From positions 1-64,000 of the forward strand of contig BSBN01001751.1 of NCBI GenBank assembly GCA_027924645.1: a stretch of DNA of 64,000 bases, written 5' to 3'. Position 1 is the first letter of the stretch. Each line of letters opens with the position of its first letter. A program made the translations under genes and the position numbers. A model generated the notes under the pieces. That model saw only the letters and a program-made list of their open reading frames with translations, had not been told where the DNA came from and made no database searches. Shown here piece by piece: positions 23,056 to 33,750 of the stretch. Source of the DNA: Cunninghamia lanceolata. Taxonomy: Eukaryota; Streptophyta; Pinopsida; Cupressales; Cupressaceae.

Positions 23056-23496
23056 GTGGGGGTAAGAGAGACCAGCAGATGGAGAAACGGATGGATTCTT
23101 TCATCTGGTGAGCTGGCAAGTCTGTGCAATGTTTGCGGGACAGTATACAAAAAGGGTAACTTCTGCAAGGCTTTTCATGGAAGTGAAGATGGCTGGAACC
23201 ACTGCCAATTCTGCAATGAACCTATTCATTGTGGGTGCATTGCGTCTGGAATTTTTGTTGTAGCCCCTGACAATGGAGGGTTTAAATGCAGAAACTGTGC
23301 ATTCACGCCCAATGATGTGCACCAAGATAAAACCAGTATTGGCGGCGACATGGCAGTTTGTACGCAGCTCTCAGGCAAATCAAGCGATACTGTTGAAGAT
23401 CCATGGGAAATTATTGAGGCAGATGAAACAGACAGTAACACTGATGACAATCTACCCAACATATATATGGTTGATGGCATTAGGATCAAAGCTTAA
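23056..23496 (+). CDS. VAL/HSI2-type PHD-like zinc-finger fragment in the 5' LTR
   Basis: The frame encodes a Trp-rich entry (SRWRNGWILSSGELASLC) and then cysteines and histidines at residues 24, 27, 37, 41, 50, 53, 58, 59, 61, 78 and 81, with HCGCIAS in the middle. This spacing and the wording match the N-terminal PHD-like domain of plant VAL1/HSI2-type B3 transcription repressors, where it contributes to chromatin-based silencing. The B3, CW and EAR parts of those proteins are not present. No in-frame ATG precedes the domain; an AG acceptor-like site at 23,077-23,078 suggests that it came in as an exon. The frame ends in a double stop (TAATAA). The same frame then continues, acidic, to a TAA near 23,590. 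Captured exon is an inference; the domain identity is strong. The frame is open in both LTRs. Confidence 0.75.
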   Translation: MGVRETSRWRNGWILSSGELASLCNVCGTVYKKGNFCKAFHGSEDGWNHCQFCNEPIHCGCIASGIFVVAPDNGGFKCRNCAFTPNDVHQDKTSIGGDMAVCTQLSGKSSDTVEDPWEIIEADETDSNTDDNLPNIYMVDGIRIKA

Positions 23497-23593
23497 TAAA
23501 CGCCCTCCAGTGTTTCCCAGACAGATGATGATGACGATGAGTATGAGAAAGAAAGAAGGATACTTACTACCAAGCAAAATGAGAAGAAATAAC

Positions 23594-24609
23594 ATGACTG
23601 TTGAGAAAAAGATTTACTATGCACTAATATACAGCTTTTGTGATGCAAAAAAAGGGGAGAGATGGCTTCAAAGCTATTGCTTGAAATACAGGAAGAAGGC
23701 TACTTCGTAACTCGTAACTTGTATAGAGCTGTTATAATGGTTCTTTGTGAAACAGGTCATGCGGATCAGGTTGTTCAACTTTTAGACATGAATGTAACAA
23801 TTCAAAACAACAATGCTAAATTGTATGATGCCTTTATAAAAGGTCTTTGCAATGCAGGTCGATCAGACATAGCTATAAGAATATATGAAAAGATGTTAGA
23901 TAATATGCTTACGCCTCTTTCAAGTAACCATCTCAGCCTGCTACATGGGTACTTGGAGTGTAAAAGGATAGTAGATGCATTGACATTCTTAGAAGCAATA
24001 TTAGCATATCGTCCCCCAAACAGACAGTTATGCAGTGTTCTGGTAACTAGGATTTGCAATGCAGGCAAAGCAGAGCTAGGACTCACAAAATTTAAAGAGA
24101 TGATCAGGAAAGGATTTACACCCAATCTTCAGTGTTATGAGGAACTTATTCATGCTTTATGCATGGATAACGAATTCAACAAGGCACTATGGGTTTTTGA
24201 TCACATGAAGATGAAAGGTCGTCTGTCCTCTCCCTTCATTTACAACATACTTTTGTGTTGTAGTTTTAAGGTAGCAAACATTGACAAGGCCTGGGATCTC
24301 TTCACAGACATGTGTAAGCCACAAAAATTTCCCAATGTTAGATTATTTGGGACATTTGTTAGTTTGCTTTCTAATGCAGGGAGACTTGAGTTCAGTCTAG
24401 GAACTCTAGAAGAAGCAATAGAGCAATCATTTGGGTCTAATATTGTTGCTTACAATTTATTACCCAGATCCGTGTGTAAGGAGGGCAAACGGACAGTGGC
24501 TTATGGTATATTCAACAGAATGTATGAGAAAGGTTGTGTTCCAAATGCGTGGTCCTATGATATCCTAGTACATGGTTTCTGCAGGGTAGGCAGGGTGATT
24601 GAAGTTTAG
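23594..24609 (+). CDS. Pentatricopeptide-repeat (PPR) protein frame in the 5' LTR, frameshifted and truncated
   Basis: An ATG at 23,594 begins MTVEKKIYYALIYSFCDAKK, already PPR-like. At an A7 run (23,647-23,653) the reading shifts by -1 and continues as an open frame from 23,662 to 24,609. About nine degenerate 35-residue P-type PPR units follow (for example KLYDAFIKGLCNAGRSD, VAYNLLPRSVCKEGKRT, WSYDILVHGFCRVGRV). P-type PPR proteins bind organelle RNA; no transit peptide is visible, so this looks like a C-terminal part of a longer protein. In this LTR copy a TAG at 24,607 ends the frame 13 codons earlier than in the 3' LTR copy. Host capture is inferred, because LTR retroelements do not encode PPR proteins. 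Confidence 0.8.
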
Positions 24610-25467
24610 AAACATCTTCAAATCATCATAAAGAATCCATTTGGTTGAGCTCATTAGTATGTCTGCAAGACCATGTGAAGGATAACAAACAATTCGTGAT
24701 TGAATTTGCCTCGTGTGATTGCCGTTCAGTCGTAAGATATCGCTCTTAGTGTTATTATCCTTAATAGAATAAAGTTAATTGGACAAGATTGAAGGAAAGT
24801 ATATAAGGTCGTATCTGGAATTAAGTGGTTCTTTTATCAATTATTGTAATGATCTAGTTAATCAATTTATTTATCTCTTGAAGTAAAATAAAGATTAGTT
24901 AGAGATTTAGTTGCAAGGTATTATTTTAATTGTTGTAATATAATGTTGATTTTATTTCAGAAGTTGTTTGCATTAAAACTGAGAATGAATTGTAGTATTT
25001 CATCTCTTGAATTTGAATTGAATTGATTGAGTGTTGTAATGAGTCGTATTGAGGTTGTTCAAACTTGTATTCCAGAGGCTTAGTTGTCGTTGTTATGTAT
25101 TCGCAACTTGTGTATTGTTGTTTTTGTAATTACGACATAATAGCGTTTATGTGTATCAAAGAAAGTATGTAGTATAATGAGGTACTGTCACGGTTGAATG
25201 TTGTGTCTTGTAAAGTAATAATCTCAGGATGAGATATCAATCCTCTTGTGATCTTATTGTACCGTTTTGTCGTTAGGAGAGACCTGAAATCTGTAAAAGA
25301 ATAAAGTTATGTAATGTTAAAAGTATTGGATAACAATTGATGTTATGATTCTATTTTGATGCAAGAGGGTTTATACCTTGCAGTGTTCATTTACGTGTAT
25401 TGTTATAAGTCTTGCATGATGTTTTAAGGTTTACTAGGTGTTAGGAAGGAGAGTGGCTTTCAACGTG

Positions 25468-25782
25468 GGGCCGGCGCCTAAAGTGGCAGTCAGGATAACC
25501 CGTTGGAAGTAGATTAATCAAGTGATAACCTAAAAATAAACTAGGGGGTTAAGGGTAGATTTCACATTAATAAGATTAATGGATTCCTCTCCCATGGCCT
25601 GTAGTGCTTGTTTAGACTAAGGATGGGTAGAGAAGGCCTGGTCGGCATGATTGACTTCCTTGTCCTCATGAAAGGAAGGTCGATTCCGCATGTGTCACCC
25701 TATGGGGCCGGCGCCTAGTGAGAGGCTGTCAGGATAACCATAGATGGGGGCCGGCGCCTAGTGAGAGGCTGTCAGGATAACC
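25468..25782 (+). repeat. Three copies of a GGGGCCGGCGCC-containing repeat in the 5' LTR
   Basis: Copies begin at about 25,468, 25,704 and 25,746. The unit is GGGGCCGGCGCCTAGTGAGA followed by GGCTGTCAGGATAACC; the first copy is variant. The last two are adjacent. GGCCGGCGCC is palindromic. The same three copies occur in the 3' LTR at 32,712-33,026. Confidence 0.8.
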
Positions 25783-26497
25783 CATGTTAGGACCGTGCGA
25801 TGACACTCTGCCTACTACAACCTAGCATCCCTTGTTTGGTCTCTCCTCATTTGTTTTGTGTCGCCTCTGGAAGTGAAAGTGGAAGTTAAGTTAAGTTGTG
25901 TTGTATTGGCATTTGGTTGTCCTTTGTTCTTGTTTGTCTTTCGTCTACCTGACTGTCAGTGTTGGGACCTCATGTTAACTCCTATCTCGGGGGGTGGACC
26001 TTAGGGTTCCACATGGTCGGGTGGAAGAGCTATTTTATCCATTGGTTATTCTTGTCAAGATCTTATGCAGAAAAGGATTTGTTCCAGTTGTACTTGTTCC
26101 AGTGATGATGATGTAAGTGTATAACCTTGTACCAGATTTGTGTAACAGAACATTCTTTATGTACGTAACTTTGATGTAGACTAAAAGTGGTAATGTAATG
26201 ATGTCTTGATGTACTTATATGAAAGCATTTCAGTTATGTATTTAATCATGCAGATTCCGTTATTTGATGATTTGCAATGAATGTGAATAAGTTATTTATT
26301 TGAGCATGAATTTGGATCAGTTACTGATGTATGTTAATTTGTGTTAGTCGATTTGTTAAGTGATGCAGCCTTGGACCTTTAGAGAATATGTTGTAATCAG
26401 TTGTGTTAACATTACTTAATCTTTTAAAAAAAAAATTTTCCTGTTTCATATTGCATAAGTATGTATTCTTTAAGGCGTTCAAGGCGGGCACTACATC

Positions 26498-26509
26498 TGG
26501 TATCAGAGC
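26498..26509 (+). other. Primer-binding site (tRNA-Met) of the giant-LTR element
   Basis: TGGTATCAGAGC two bases after the 5' LTR end, complementary to the 3' end of plant initiator tRNA-Met. It fixes the element's orientation as plus. Confidence 0.9.
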
Positions 26510-26647
26510 CAAGTTTCTAACACTGGGTACTCTGGTTTTATAATCAGCCCATTGAGCTATGCTAGTTGCTTAAACTCTGAAGAGCATATCCATTCATAGT
26601 CCTTGCCTAGCAACCTGAAGTTATTCTTGGATGTGTGGTCTAGGAAG

Positions 26648-28039
26648 ATGCCTAGGGTACGAGGCCGAGGACGTGGACGAGGTAGGGGTCGTGGGAGAGG
26701 TGTTGAAATCAGCCCTCCTCCTAGTTCCCCTCATGGAAGTACACAAGAAGGTGGAAGTGAGAATCAAGAGAATCAGGATCAATCCGAGGGTGCTCAACTA
26801 CGCCAGCTCCTAGAGGAGGTGCTTGCTCGTCTTGGTCCGAGGCAGGAGGTGGTACAACCAGAAGAGAGAGAAAGAGAATGATCTCCTAGAAGGAGGGAAA
26901 TCACAGCTGAACAAGAAGTCATTCTTGCGGGCCACATGAGAGACCTGATGAGAGCCCGTCCCCCTACATTTGATGGCTCCGATAGCGGTTTGGAAGCAGA
27001 GACATGGCTGATTGATTTGGAGAGGTGCTTTGCTATGCACCCATATGGTAGCAATACTAAGGCAAGATGCGCCATCATGCATCTAAGAGGATTCGCCTCT
27101 ACATGGTGGCGTCTTGAGGAACAAAAGTTGCATCTGGATATTGCGACAATTTCATGGGAACTATTTCTGGAAAGGTTCAGAGCTCAATTTTTATCTGACC
27201 ATTGGAGGCAACGCCGAGCGGACGAGTTCCATGGGTTGAGACAGATGACCATGACAGTGGAACAGTATGAGCACAGGTTTTATGAACTCAAGCAATATGC
27301 AGGTATTGGAAATGACGAGGCCATGATAGTTCAGCATTTTATTAGAGGTCTGAATGCACGCATCAGCGGAGGAGTTCGTGTGTTCGAGCCGAAGACCATG
27401 GAGGTAGCAGTTGAGAAGGCTCGACTGGTGGAGGAGAATTTGACCATGGCCCTAGGGGGTCATACAGGTGTTCAGATTGGGAGTGCACCCTCAACAGGCT
27501 TAGGTTCTCGAGATGGTCAATCTCAAGCAACAAGTGCATCTAGAGGGCATCATGTACCAGCTAAGGGAGAGCAGCAACAGCAGCAGTATTCGCAATCAAA
27601 ACCAAAGAATTCCAAACCACAGCAAGGTGGTGTTTCTCAGTTAGGGAAAAACCGTAATTGGCTACAAGACAAGAATTACCATTCCAACCAACCTATTCAG
27701 AGATCACAACCTGTAGTTAGTAGAGGAAGTTTTCAGCAGTCTAATGCACCTATAGGTGGTGGAGGTTTTGGCAGGGGAACAGGATGTTTCTCTTGCGGAC
27801 CGCAGGGTCATATTGCCAGGCAGTGCCCACAGAAGAACACTGTAGGACTTAGTCAGAGGCCGGAAGCTTCGGAGCCAACAGTGGGTGATGCAGGGAGGTC
27901 TCATAGAGTGTTCTCAGCAGTTCACCGCCACCAGATAGAGCATCAAGGGATAGTCTCTGAGACTGCAGGTAGGGGACAAGCAGCTTTCTTTGGAGTTCGT
28001 GCGCGTTCCACAGCATCAGGGGCTGACCCTCATAGGTAG
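26648..28039 (+). pseudogene. Ty3/gypsy gag of the giant-LTR element, one internal stop
   Basis: Starts at the ATG at 26,648 with MPRVRGRGRGRG, a typical Arg/Gly start of plant gypsy gag. A single TGA at 26,879-26,881 interrupts it, and the frame then continues unbroken to 28,039 (464 codons in total including the stop). Residues after the stop form the Retrotrans_gag capsid core (WLIDLERCF, STWWRLEEQ, FLERFRAQF, FIRGLNARI), followed by a Gln/Ser-rich linker and one zinc knuckle C-x2-C-x4-H-x4-C (CFSCGPQGHIARQC, 27,785-27,826). Gag packages the RNA into particles. It is the only element protein encoded, and the stop means even gag may now need to come from elsewhere. Confidence 0.9.
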
Positions 28040-28161
28040 GGGTCCATTGGGATCCTAATGACATGGTGTTAGTTGCCTTGGAGGACGTAACCTTTATGCG
28101 AGAAGTATGCCCCTTTTTGTCGCAGGCTTCCAGGAGCAAGCCTCACCCTAGGGGGGGAGGA
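28040..28161 (+). other. Residual internal tail and polypurine tract
   Basis: Only about 120 bases separate the gag stop from the 3' LTR, where a complete element would have about 3.5-4 kb of pol. They end in AGGGGGGGAGGA (28,150-28,161), a clear polypurine tract abutting the 3' LTR. Confidence 0.8.
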
Positions 28162-30299
28162 TGTAGTGCCCCTCAACTTATCATCTTTTGGACTGATGTT
28201 TGCTTAGTAGTACTGGACATTTTGATAGTACTTTTAGATCGTTGATGATGGATTTCTAGTTATTTTGCTATTTCAGTATGAACCTAATTGTTATGATAAC
28301 AGATGTTGATGATGGATTATGTCATTTTATGCTTTACAATTTGATAAATGAACTGATGTTTTAGATGCTTTGATGTTATTCATTATATGGGATTGGAAGT
28401 TAGTTGATCAGTTTATGTCGTAGATTAGTAATCTGATACCTTGTTCAATATAGTTGATTGTTATTTATAAACGGGAATGGAACAGTGTTGTATTACTCAT
28501 TCTCGAGTACCCTACCTCACTGCGATTTCCATTCACGATAGGACTGCATGTGATGTATATGTATATCTTGTTATGGTTAACTGTGCGTTGCTGCAGGATG
28601 CAGGTACTAGGCATCGACTCCACCTGATTACAGGTCTAAGCATGCCTTCGCCAATGGATTAGTTGGTTGGAGTTAACGTGAGGTCCCTAGTCAGTGTTCC
28701 TTCGTCGTCAGTTTACCCTTGTGGTTATTGGTTGTCATTCGCCCATGTCGTACTGTTAGGTAATATTGTATCTTGGAGTCAAATCAAGTTCGAAGGTGTC
28801 TAAGTATGTGTGGTAATGTTGTGCTTTAATTAGAATTATTCTACGAAAGAGTTTAAGTGTTGTTAAATGGGCATAATGTCGTTAATTGCCGATTATAGTT
28901 ATAAATAAATTATTATTTTAGTAGAAGTGTTGTTGTTAAATAAAGTTGTAAGAAGTTTGTATTATTCGATATAATATTAATTATAATAAATATTTAAATA
29001 AATAAATAGTGGTAATCATGTTGTAAATTGTGATTTACAACTTGATTAATAAAATAAATTAAAGGATAGTACAAAATTATATAATTGTCGATATAGTACT
29101 ATTCTATTTAAATAACAATAAATTGGGTCAGCTATAAAGAAATTAGATTTTATGTGCTTACATTTAAAAAATAATATTAATAAAATAAAATAAATAATAT
29201 GTGGGGATCTATAAATTAAATAAAAAATACATATTCTTTAAGGGAGTTTGCGCGGGATCGCGTGCCAAGCCCTTGGAGAGGAGAGAGGCTGTGTTATAAA
29301 AGAGCTGTAGGGGGGCATCAAGGAGATGAACACAGGTGCAAGGAAAGGAGCAGCTTGGAACTACAGCAATTGTAGCAGACTCATCGATTTGACATCGCAG
29401 CTAGGTTCCTCTAATGCTCGATTTCTGCCTTTGATTCTGCATTTGTATATGCTGGGTTGATTGCTTCTTTATTTGCAAATGGAATGCTTGTGGTCGTATT
29501 GCTTCCTGCAGAATCCTTCTGTCCTTTCTGTGTTTACTCCTTTTCTAGGATGGAATCAGAGTAAAATCATGAATTCTTAAGAAACATCAATTTACCTTAG
29601 GTACTATAAATTTATCACGGTTGTAGCTATTGATTGTGTAACAACAGCAATACTTAGATCTCTGTTGTATGACATCATTGAATTTAAAAAAAAAAAAAAC
29701 GTCTTGATCTGTTAGCAAACCCTAGTAATACTTCCTTGAAAGAGGGCAGGTATAAATGAGGGACCGAGCGCTGCAAATTGCTTTTGCGTAATCGCTTTCT
29801 ATTTTTAAAAAAAAAAAAGAAAGAAAAGGGAAACCCTAATTTGTCATAAGAGTATGTTCACTTGAGCGGTGTTCCATCCTCCAATGGCAGCTTTAAGGCA
29901 GATGTTGCCAGAAAATCCTTCGCCACGATGCCACGAATTCTTTAAGGTCAATTATTTGAAATTTCTTTTGTTTGGATACCCGTCCTTCACTCGTTCCATT
30001 AAAACCCTGCAATGCAAGTGTAATGCAGATTTATCATCGAGCCAATGAATAGGCGAATCCTTCTTAGGCCAGACGTAAGACAAGAGATTAGTAGTGTGAA
30101 TTGAACACATAGGATGGATCACTTGGGCAACATCTAGTCGCACTTTTAGTAGGTCAGCGAATAGATTCAGCCGTTATGATTGAGAGCTCTGTGTATATAT
30201 TGCGTATTGTTGTGGTTAGTTTTACTTCGGTTGTGGACAAATAATCATAGGTATTGTGGTTAGTTTTACTTCGGTGGTGGACAAATAATCATATGTATC

Positions 30300-30740
30300 G
30301 TGGGGGTAAGAGAGACCAGCAGATGGAGAAACGGATGGATTCTTTCATCTGGTGAGCTGGCAAGTCTGTGCAATGTTTGCGGGACAGTATACAAAAAGGG
30401 TAACTTTTGCAAGGCTTTTCATGGAAGTGAAGATGGCTGGAACCACTGCCAATTCTGCAATGAACCTATTCATTGTGGGTGCATTGCGTCTGGAATTTTT
30501 GTTGTAGCCCCTGACAATGGAGGGTTTAAATGCAGAAACTGTGCATTCACGCCCAATGATGTGCACCAAGATAAAACCAGTATTGGCGGTGACATGGCAG
30601 TTTGTACGCAGCTCTCAGGCAAATCAAGCGATACTGTTGAAGATCCACGGGAAATTATTGAGGCAGACGAAACAGACAGTAACACTGATGACAATCTACC
30701 CAACATATATATGGTTGATGGCATTAGGATCAAAGCTTAA
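30300..30740 (+). CDS. VAL/HSI2-type PHD-like zinc-finger fragment in the 3' LTR
   Basis: Second copy of the frame at 23,056-23,496, with all the zinc-binding Cys/His positions unchanged. One residue difference was seen (Trp to Arg in the segment EDPWEIIE, near 30,648). The double stop at the end is conserved, as is the tandem duplication in front. It has no ATG of its own. Any protein would have to come from a spliced LTR transcript. Whether it is expressed is unknown. Confidence 0.75.
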   Translation: MGVRETSRWRNGWILSSGELASLCNVCGTVYKKGNFCKAFHGSEDGWNHCQFCNEPIHCGCIASGIFVVAPDNGGFKCRNCAFTPNDVHQDKTSIGGDMAVCTQLSGKSSDTVEDPREIIEADETDSNTDDNLPNIYMVDGIRIKA

Positions 30741-30837
30741 TAAACGCCCTCCAGTGTTTCCCGGACAGATGATGATGACGATGAGTATGAGAAAGAAAGA
30801 AGGATACTTACTGCCAAGCAAAATGAGAAGAAATAAC

Positions 30838-31892
30838 ATGACTGTTGAGAAAAAGATTTACTATGCACTAATATACAGCTTTTGTGATGCAAAAAAAGGG
30901 GAGAGATGGCTTCAAAGCTATTGCTTGAAATACAGGAAGAAGGCTACTTCGTAACTTGTAACTTGTACAGAGCTGTTATAATGGTTCTTTGTGAAACAGG
31001 TCATGCGGATCAGGTTGTTCAACTTTTAGACATGAATGTAACAATTCAAAACAACAATGCTAAATTGTATGATGCCTTTATAAAAGGTCTTTGCAATGCA
31101 GGTCGATCAGACATAGCTACAAGAATATATGAAAAGATGTTAGATAATATGCTTACGCCTCTTTCAAGTAACCATCTAAGCCTGCTACATGGGTACTTGG
31201 AGTGTAAAAGGATAGTAGATGCATTGACATTCTTAGAAGCAATATTAGCATATCGTCCCCCAAACAGACAGTTATGCAGTGTTCTGGTAACTGGGATTTG
31301 CAATGCAGGCAAAGCAGAGCTAGGACTCACAAAATTTAAAGAGATGATCGAGAAAGGATTTACACCCAATCTTCAGTGTTATGAGGAACTTATTCATGCT
31401 TTATGCATGGATAACGAATTCAACAAGGCACTATGGGTTTTTGATCACATGAAGATGAAAGGTCGTCTGTCCTCTCCCTTCATTTACAACATACTTTTGC
31501 GTTGTAGTTTTAAGGTAGCAAACATTGACAAGGCCTGGGATCTCTTCACAGACATGTGTAAGCCACGAAAATTTCCCAATGTTAGATTATTTGGGACATT
31601 TGTTAGTTTGCTTTCTAATGCAGGGAGACTTGAGTTCAGTCTAGGAACTCTAGAAGAAGCAATAGAGCAATCATTTGGGTCTAATATTGTTGCTTACAAT
31701 TTATTACCCAGATCCGTGTGTAAGGAGGGCAAACGGACAGTGGCTTATGGTATATTCAATAGAATGTATGAGAAAGGTTGTGTTCCAAATGCGTGGTCCT
31801 ATGATATCCTAGTACACGGTTTCTGCAGGGTAGGCAGGGTGATTGAAGTTCAGAAACATCTTCAAATCATCATAAAGAATCCATTTGGTTGA
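30838..31892 (+). CDS. PPR protein frame in the 3' LTR, frameshifted but longer than its 5' partner
   Basis: Same structure as at 23,594: ATG at 30,838, -1 shift at an A7 run (30,891-30,897), then an open frame 30,906-31,892 that reads through the position of the 5'-copy stop and ends after the tail HLQIIIKNPFG. About nine P-type PPR units. Compared with the 5' copy, roughly twelve nucleotide differences were counted over about 960 bases, and most of them change the residue (for example Cys/Arg, Thr/Ile, Gly/Arg, Glu/Arg). That is what neutral drift after insertion would give. The frameshift is shared, so it predates the insertion. Confidence 0.8.
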
Positions 31893-32711
31893 GCTCATTA
31901 GTATGTCTGCAAGACCATGTGAAGGATAACAAACAATTCGTGATTGAATTTGCCTCATGTGATTGCCGTTCAGTCGTAAGATATCGCTCTTAGCGTTATT
32001 ATCCTTAATAGAATAAAGTTAATTGGACAAGATTGAAGGAAAGTATATAAGGTCGTATCTGGAATTAAGTGGTTCTTTTATCAATTATTGTAATGATCTA
32101 GTTAATCAATTTATTTATCTCTTGAAGTAAAATAAAAATTAGTTAGAGATTTAGTTGCAAGGTATTATTTTAATTGTTGTAATATAATGTTGATTTTATT
32201 TCAGAAGTTGTTTGCATTAAAACTGAGAATGAATTGTAGTATTTCATCTCTTGAATTTGAATTGAATTGATTGAGTGTTGTAATGAGTCGTATTGAGGTT
32301 GTTCAAACTTGTATTCCAGAGGCTTAGTTGTCGTTGTTATGTATTCGCAACTTGTGTATTGTTGTTTTTGTAATTACGACATAATACCGTTTATGTGTAT
32401 CAAACAAAGTATGTAGTATAATGAGGTACTGTCACGGTTGAATGTTGTGTCTTGTAAAGTAATAATCTCAGGATGAGATATCAATCCTCTTGTGATCTTA
32501 TTGTACCATTTTGTCGTTAGGAGAGACCTAAAATCTGTAAAAGAATAAAGTTATGTAATGTTAAAAGTATTGGATAACAATTGATGTTATGATTCTATTT
32601 TGATGCAAGAGGGTTTATGCCTTGCAGTGTTCATTTATGTGTATTGTTATAAGTCTTGCATGATGTTTTAAGGTTTACTAGGTGTTAGGAAGGAGAGTGG
32701 CTTTCAACGTG

Positions 32712-33026
32712 GGGCCGGCGCCCAAAGTGGCAGTCAGGATAACCCGTTGGAAGTAGATTAATCAAGTGATAACCTAAAAATAAACTAGGGGGTTAAGGGT
32801 AGATTTCACATTAATAAGATTAATGGATTCCTCTTCCATGGCCTGTAGTGCTTGTTTAGACTAAGGATGGGTAGAGAAGGCCTGGTCGGCATGATTGACT
32901 TCCTTGTCCTCATGAAAGGAAGGTCGATTCCGCATGTGTCACCCTATGGGGCCGGCGCCTAGTGAGAGGCTGTCAGGATAACCATAGATGGGGGCCGGCG
33001 CCTAGTGAGAGGCTGTCAGGATAACC
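32712..33026 (+). repeat. Three copies of the GGGGCCGGCGCC-containing repeat in the 3' LTR
   Basis: Copies at about 32,712, 32,948 and 32,990, matching those at 25,468-25,782. The first copy differs by one base in the core from its 5' counterpart (GCGCCC against GCGCCT). Confidence 0.8.
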
Positions 33027-33745
33027 CATGTTAGGACCGTGCGATGACTCTCTCCCTACTACAACCTAGCATCCCTTGTTCGGTCTCTCCTCATTTGTTT
33101 TGTGTCGCCTCTGGAAGTGAAAGTGGAAGTTAAGTTAAGTTATGTTGTGTTGTATTGGCGTTTGGTCGTCCTTTGTTCTTGTTTGTCTTTCGTCTACCTA
33201 ACTGTCAGTGTTGGGACCTCATGTTAACTCCTAGCTCGGGGGGTGGACCTTAGGGTTCCACATGGTCGGGTGGAAGAGCTATTTTATCCATTGGTTATTC
33301 TTGTCAAGACCTTATGCAGAAAAGGATTTGTTCTAGTTGTACTTGTTCCAGTGATGATGATGTAAGTGTATAACCTTGTACCAGATTTGTGTAACAGAAC
33401 ATTCTTTATGTACGTAACTTTGATGTAGACTAAAAGTGGTAATGTAATGATGTCTTGATGTACTTATATGAAAGCATTTCAGTTATGTATTTAATCATGC
33501 AGATTCCGTTATTTGATGATTTGCAATGAATGTGAATAAGTTATTTATTTGAGCATGAATTTGGATCAGTTACTGATGTATGTTAATTTGTGTTAGTCGA
33601 TTTGTTAAGTGATGCAGCCTTGGACCCTTAGAGAATATGTTGTAATCAGTTGTGTTAACGTTACTTAATCTTTAAAAAAAAAAAAAATTCCTGTTTCATA
33701 TTGCATAAGTATGTATTCTTTAAGGCATTCAAGGCGGGCACTACA

Positions 33746-33750
33746 GTATT
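33746..33750. repeat. Target-site duplication, right copy (giant-LTR element)
   Basis: GTATT directly after the LTR end ACTACA, identical to 20,915-20,919. Confidence 0.9.

Larger units (their letters stand above)
20920..26495 (+). repeat. 5' LTR of the giant-LTR element
   Basis: 5,576 bases from TGTAGTGCCCC to GGCGGGCACTACA. From left: an AT-rich part with no genes (to about 22,000), a TATA box at 22,052, a leader, the PHD-like frame (23,056-23,496), the PPR frame (23,594-24,609), then about 1.9 kb of non-coding DNA with GCCGGC-containing repeats (25,468-25,782). If the TATA box is used, almost 4.4 kb of LTR lies downstream of transcription start, which puts the captured sequences in the transcribed part. 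Confidence 0.93.
20920..33745 (+). mobile_element. Gag-only Ty3/gypsy-type retroelement with 5.6-kb LTRs carrying host-derived sequence
   Basis: A complete element of 12,826 bases: 5' LTR 20,920-26,495, tRNA-Met primer site, one gag region, polypurine tract, 3' LTR 28,162-33,745, and a perfect flanking GTATT duplication. The internal part is only 1,666 bases and has no protease, RT, RNase H or integrase, so the element is non-autonomous and must have used enzymes of a relative. It fits the described class of terminal-repeat elements with only gag (TR-GAG), but the LTRs are unusually long. Each LTR contains a VAL-type PHD-like zinc-finger frame and a PPR frame. The copies differ by roughly one percent by eye, so insertion is relatively recent. 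LTR ends are TGTAGTGCCC and GGGCACTACA, which form an inverted repeat. Confidence 0.93.
28162..33745 (+). repeat. 3' LTR of the giant-LTR element
   Basis: 5,584 bases with the same ends and layout as the 5' LTR; TATA box at 29,294-29,301. Differences from the 5' copy are scattered substitutions and small length changes in A-runs (for example near 22,441/29,684 and 22,561/29,805). The following GTATT is the right target duplication. Confidence 0.93.

Noticed and set aside
23273..23590. Second open frame overlapping the PHD-like frame
   Set aside because: Shadow of the zinc-finger frame. Only its tail after 23,594 is kept as the likely PPR start.
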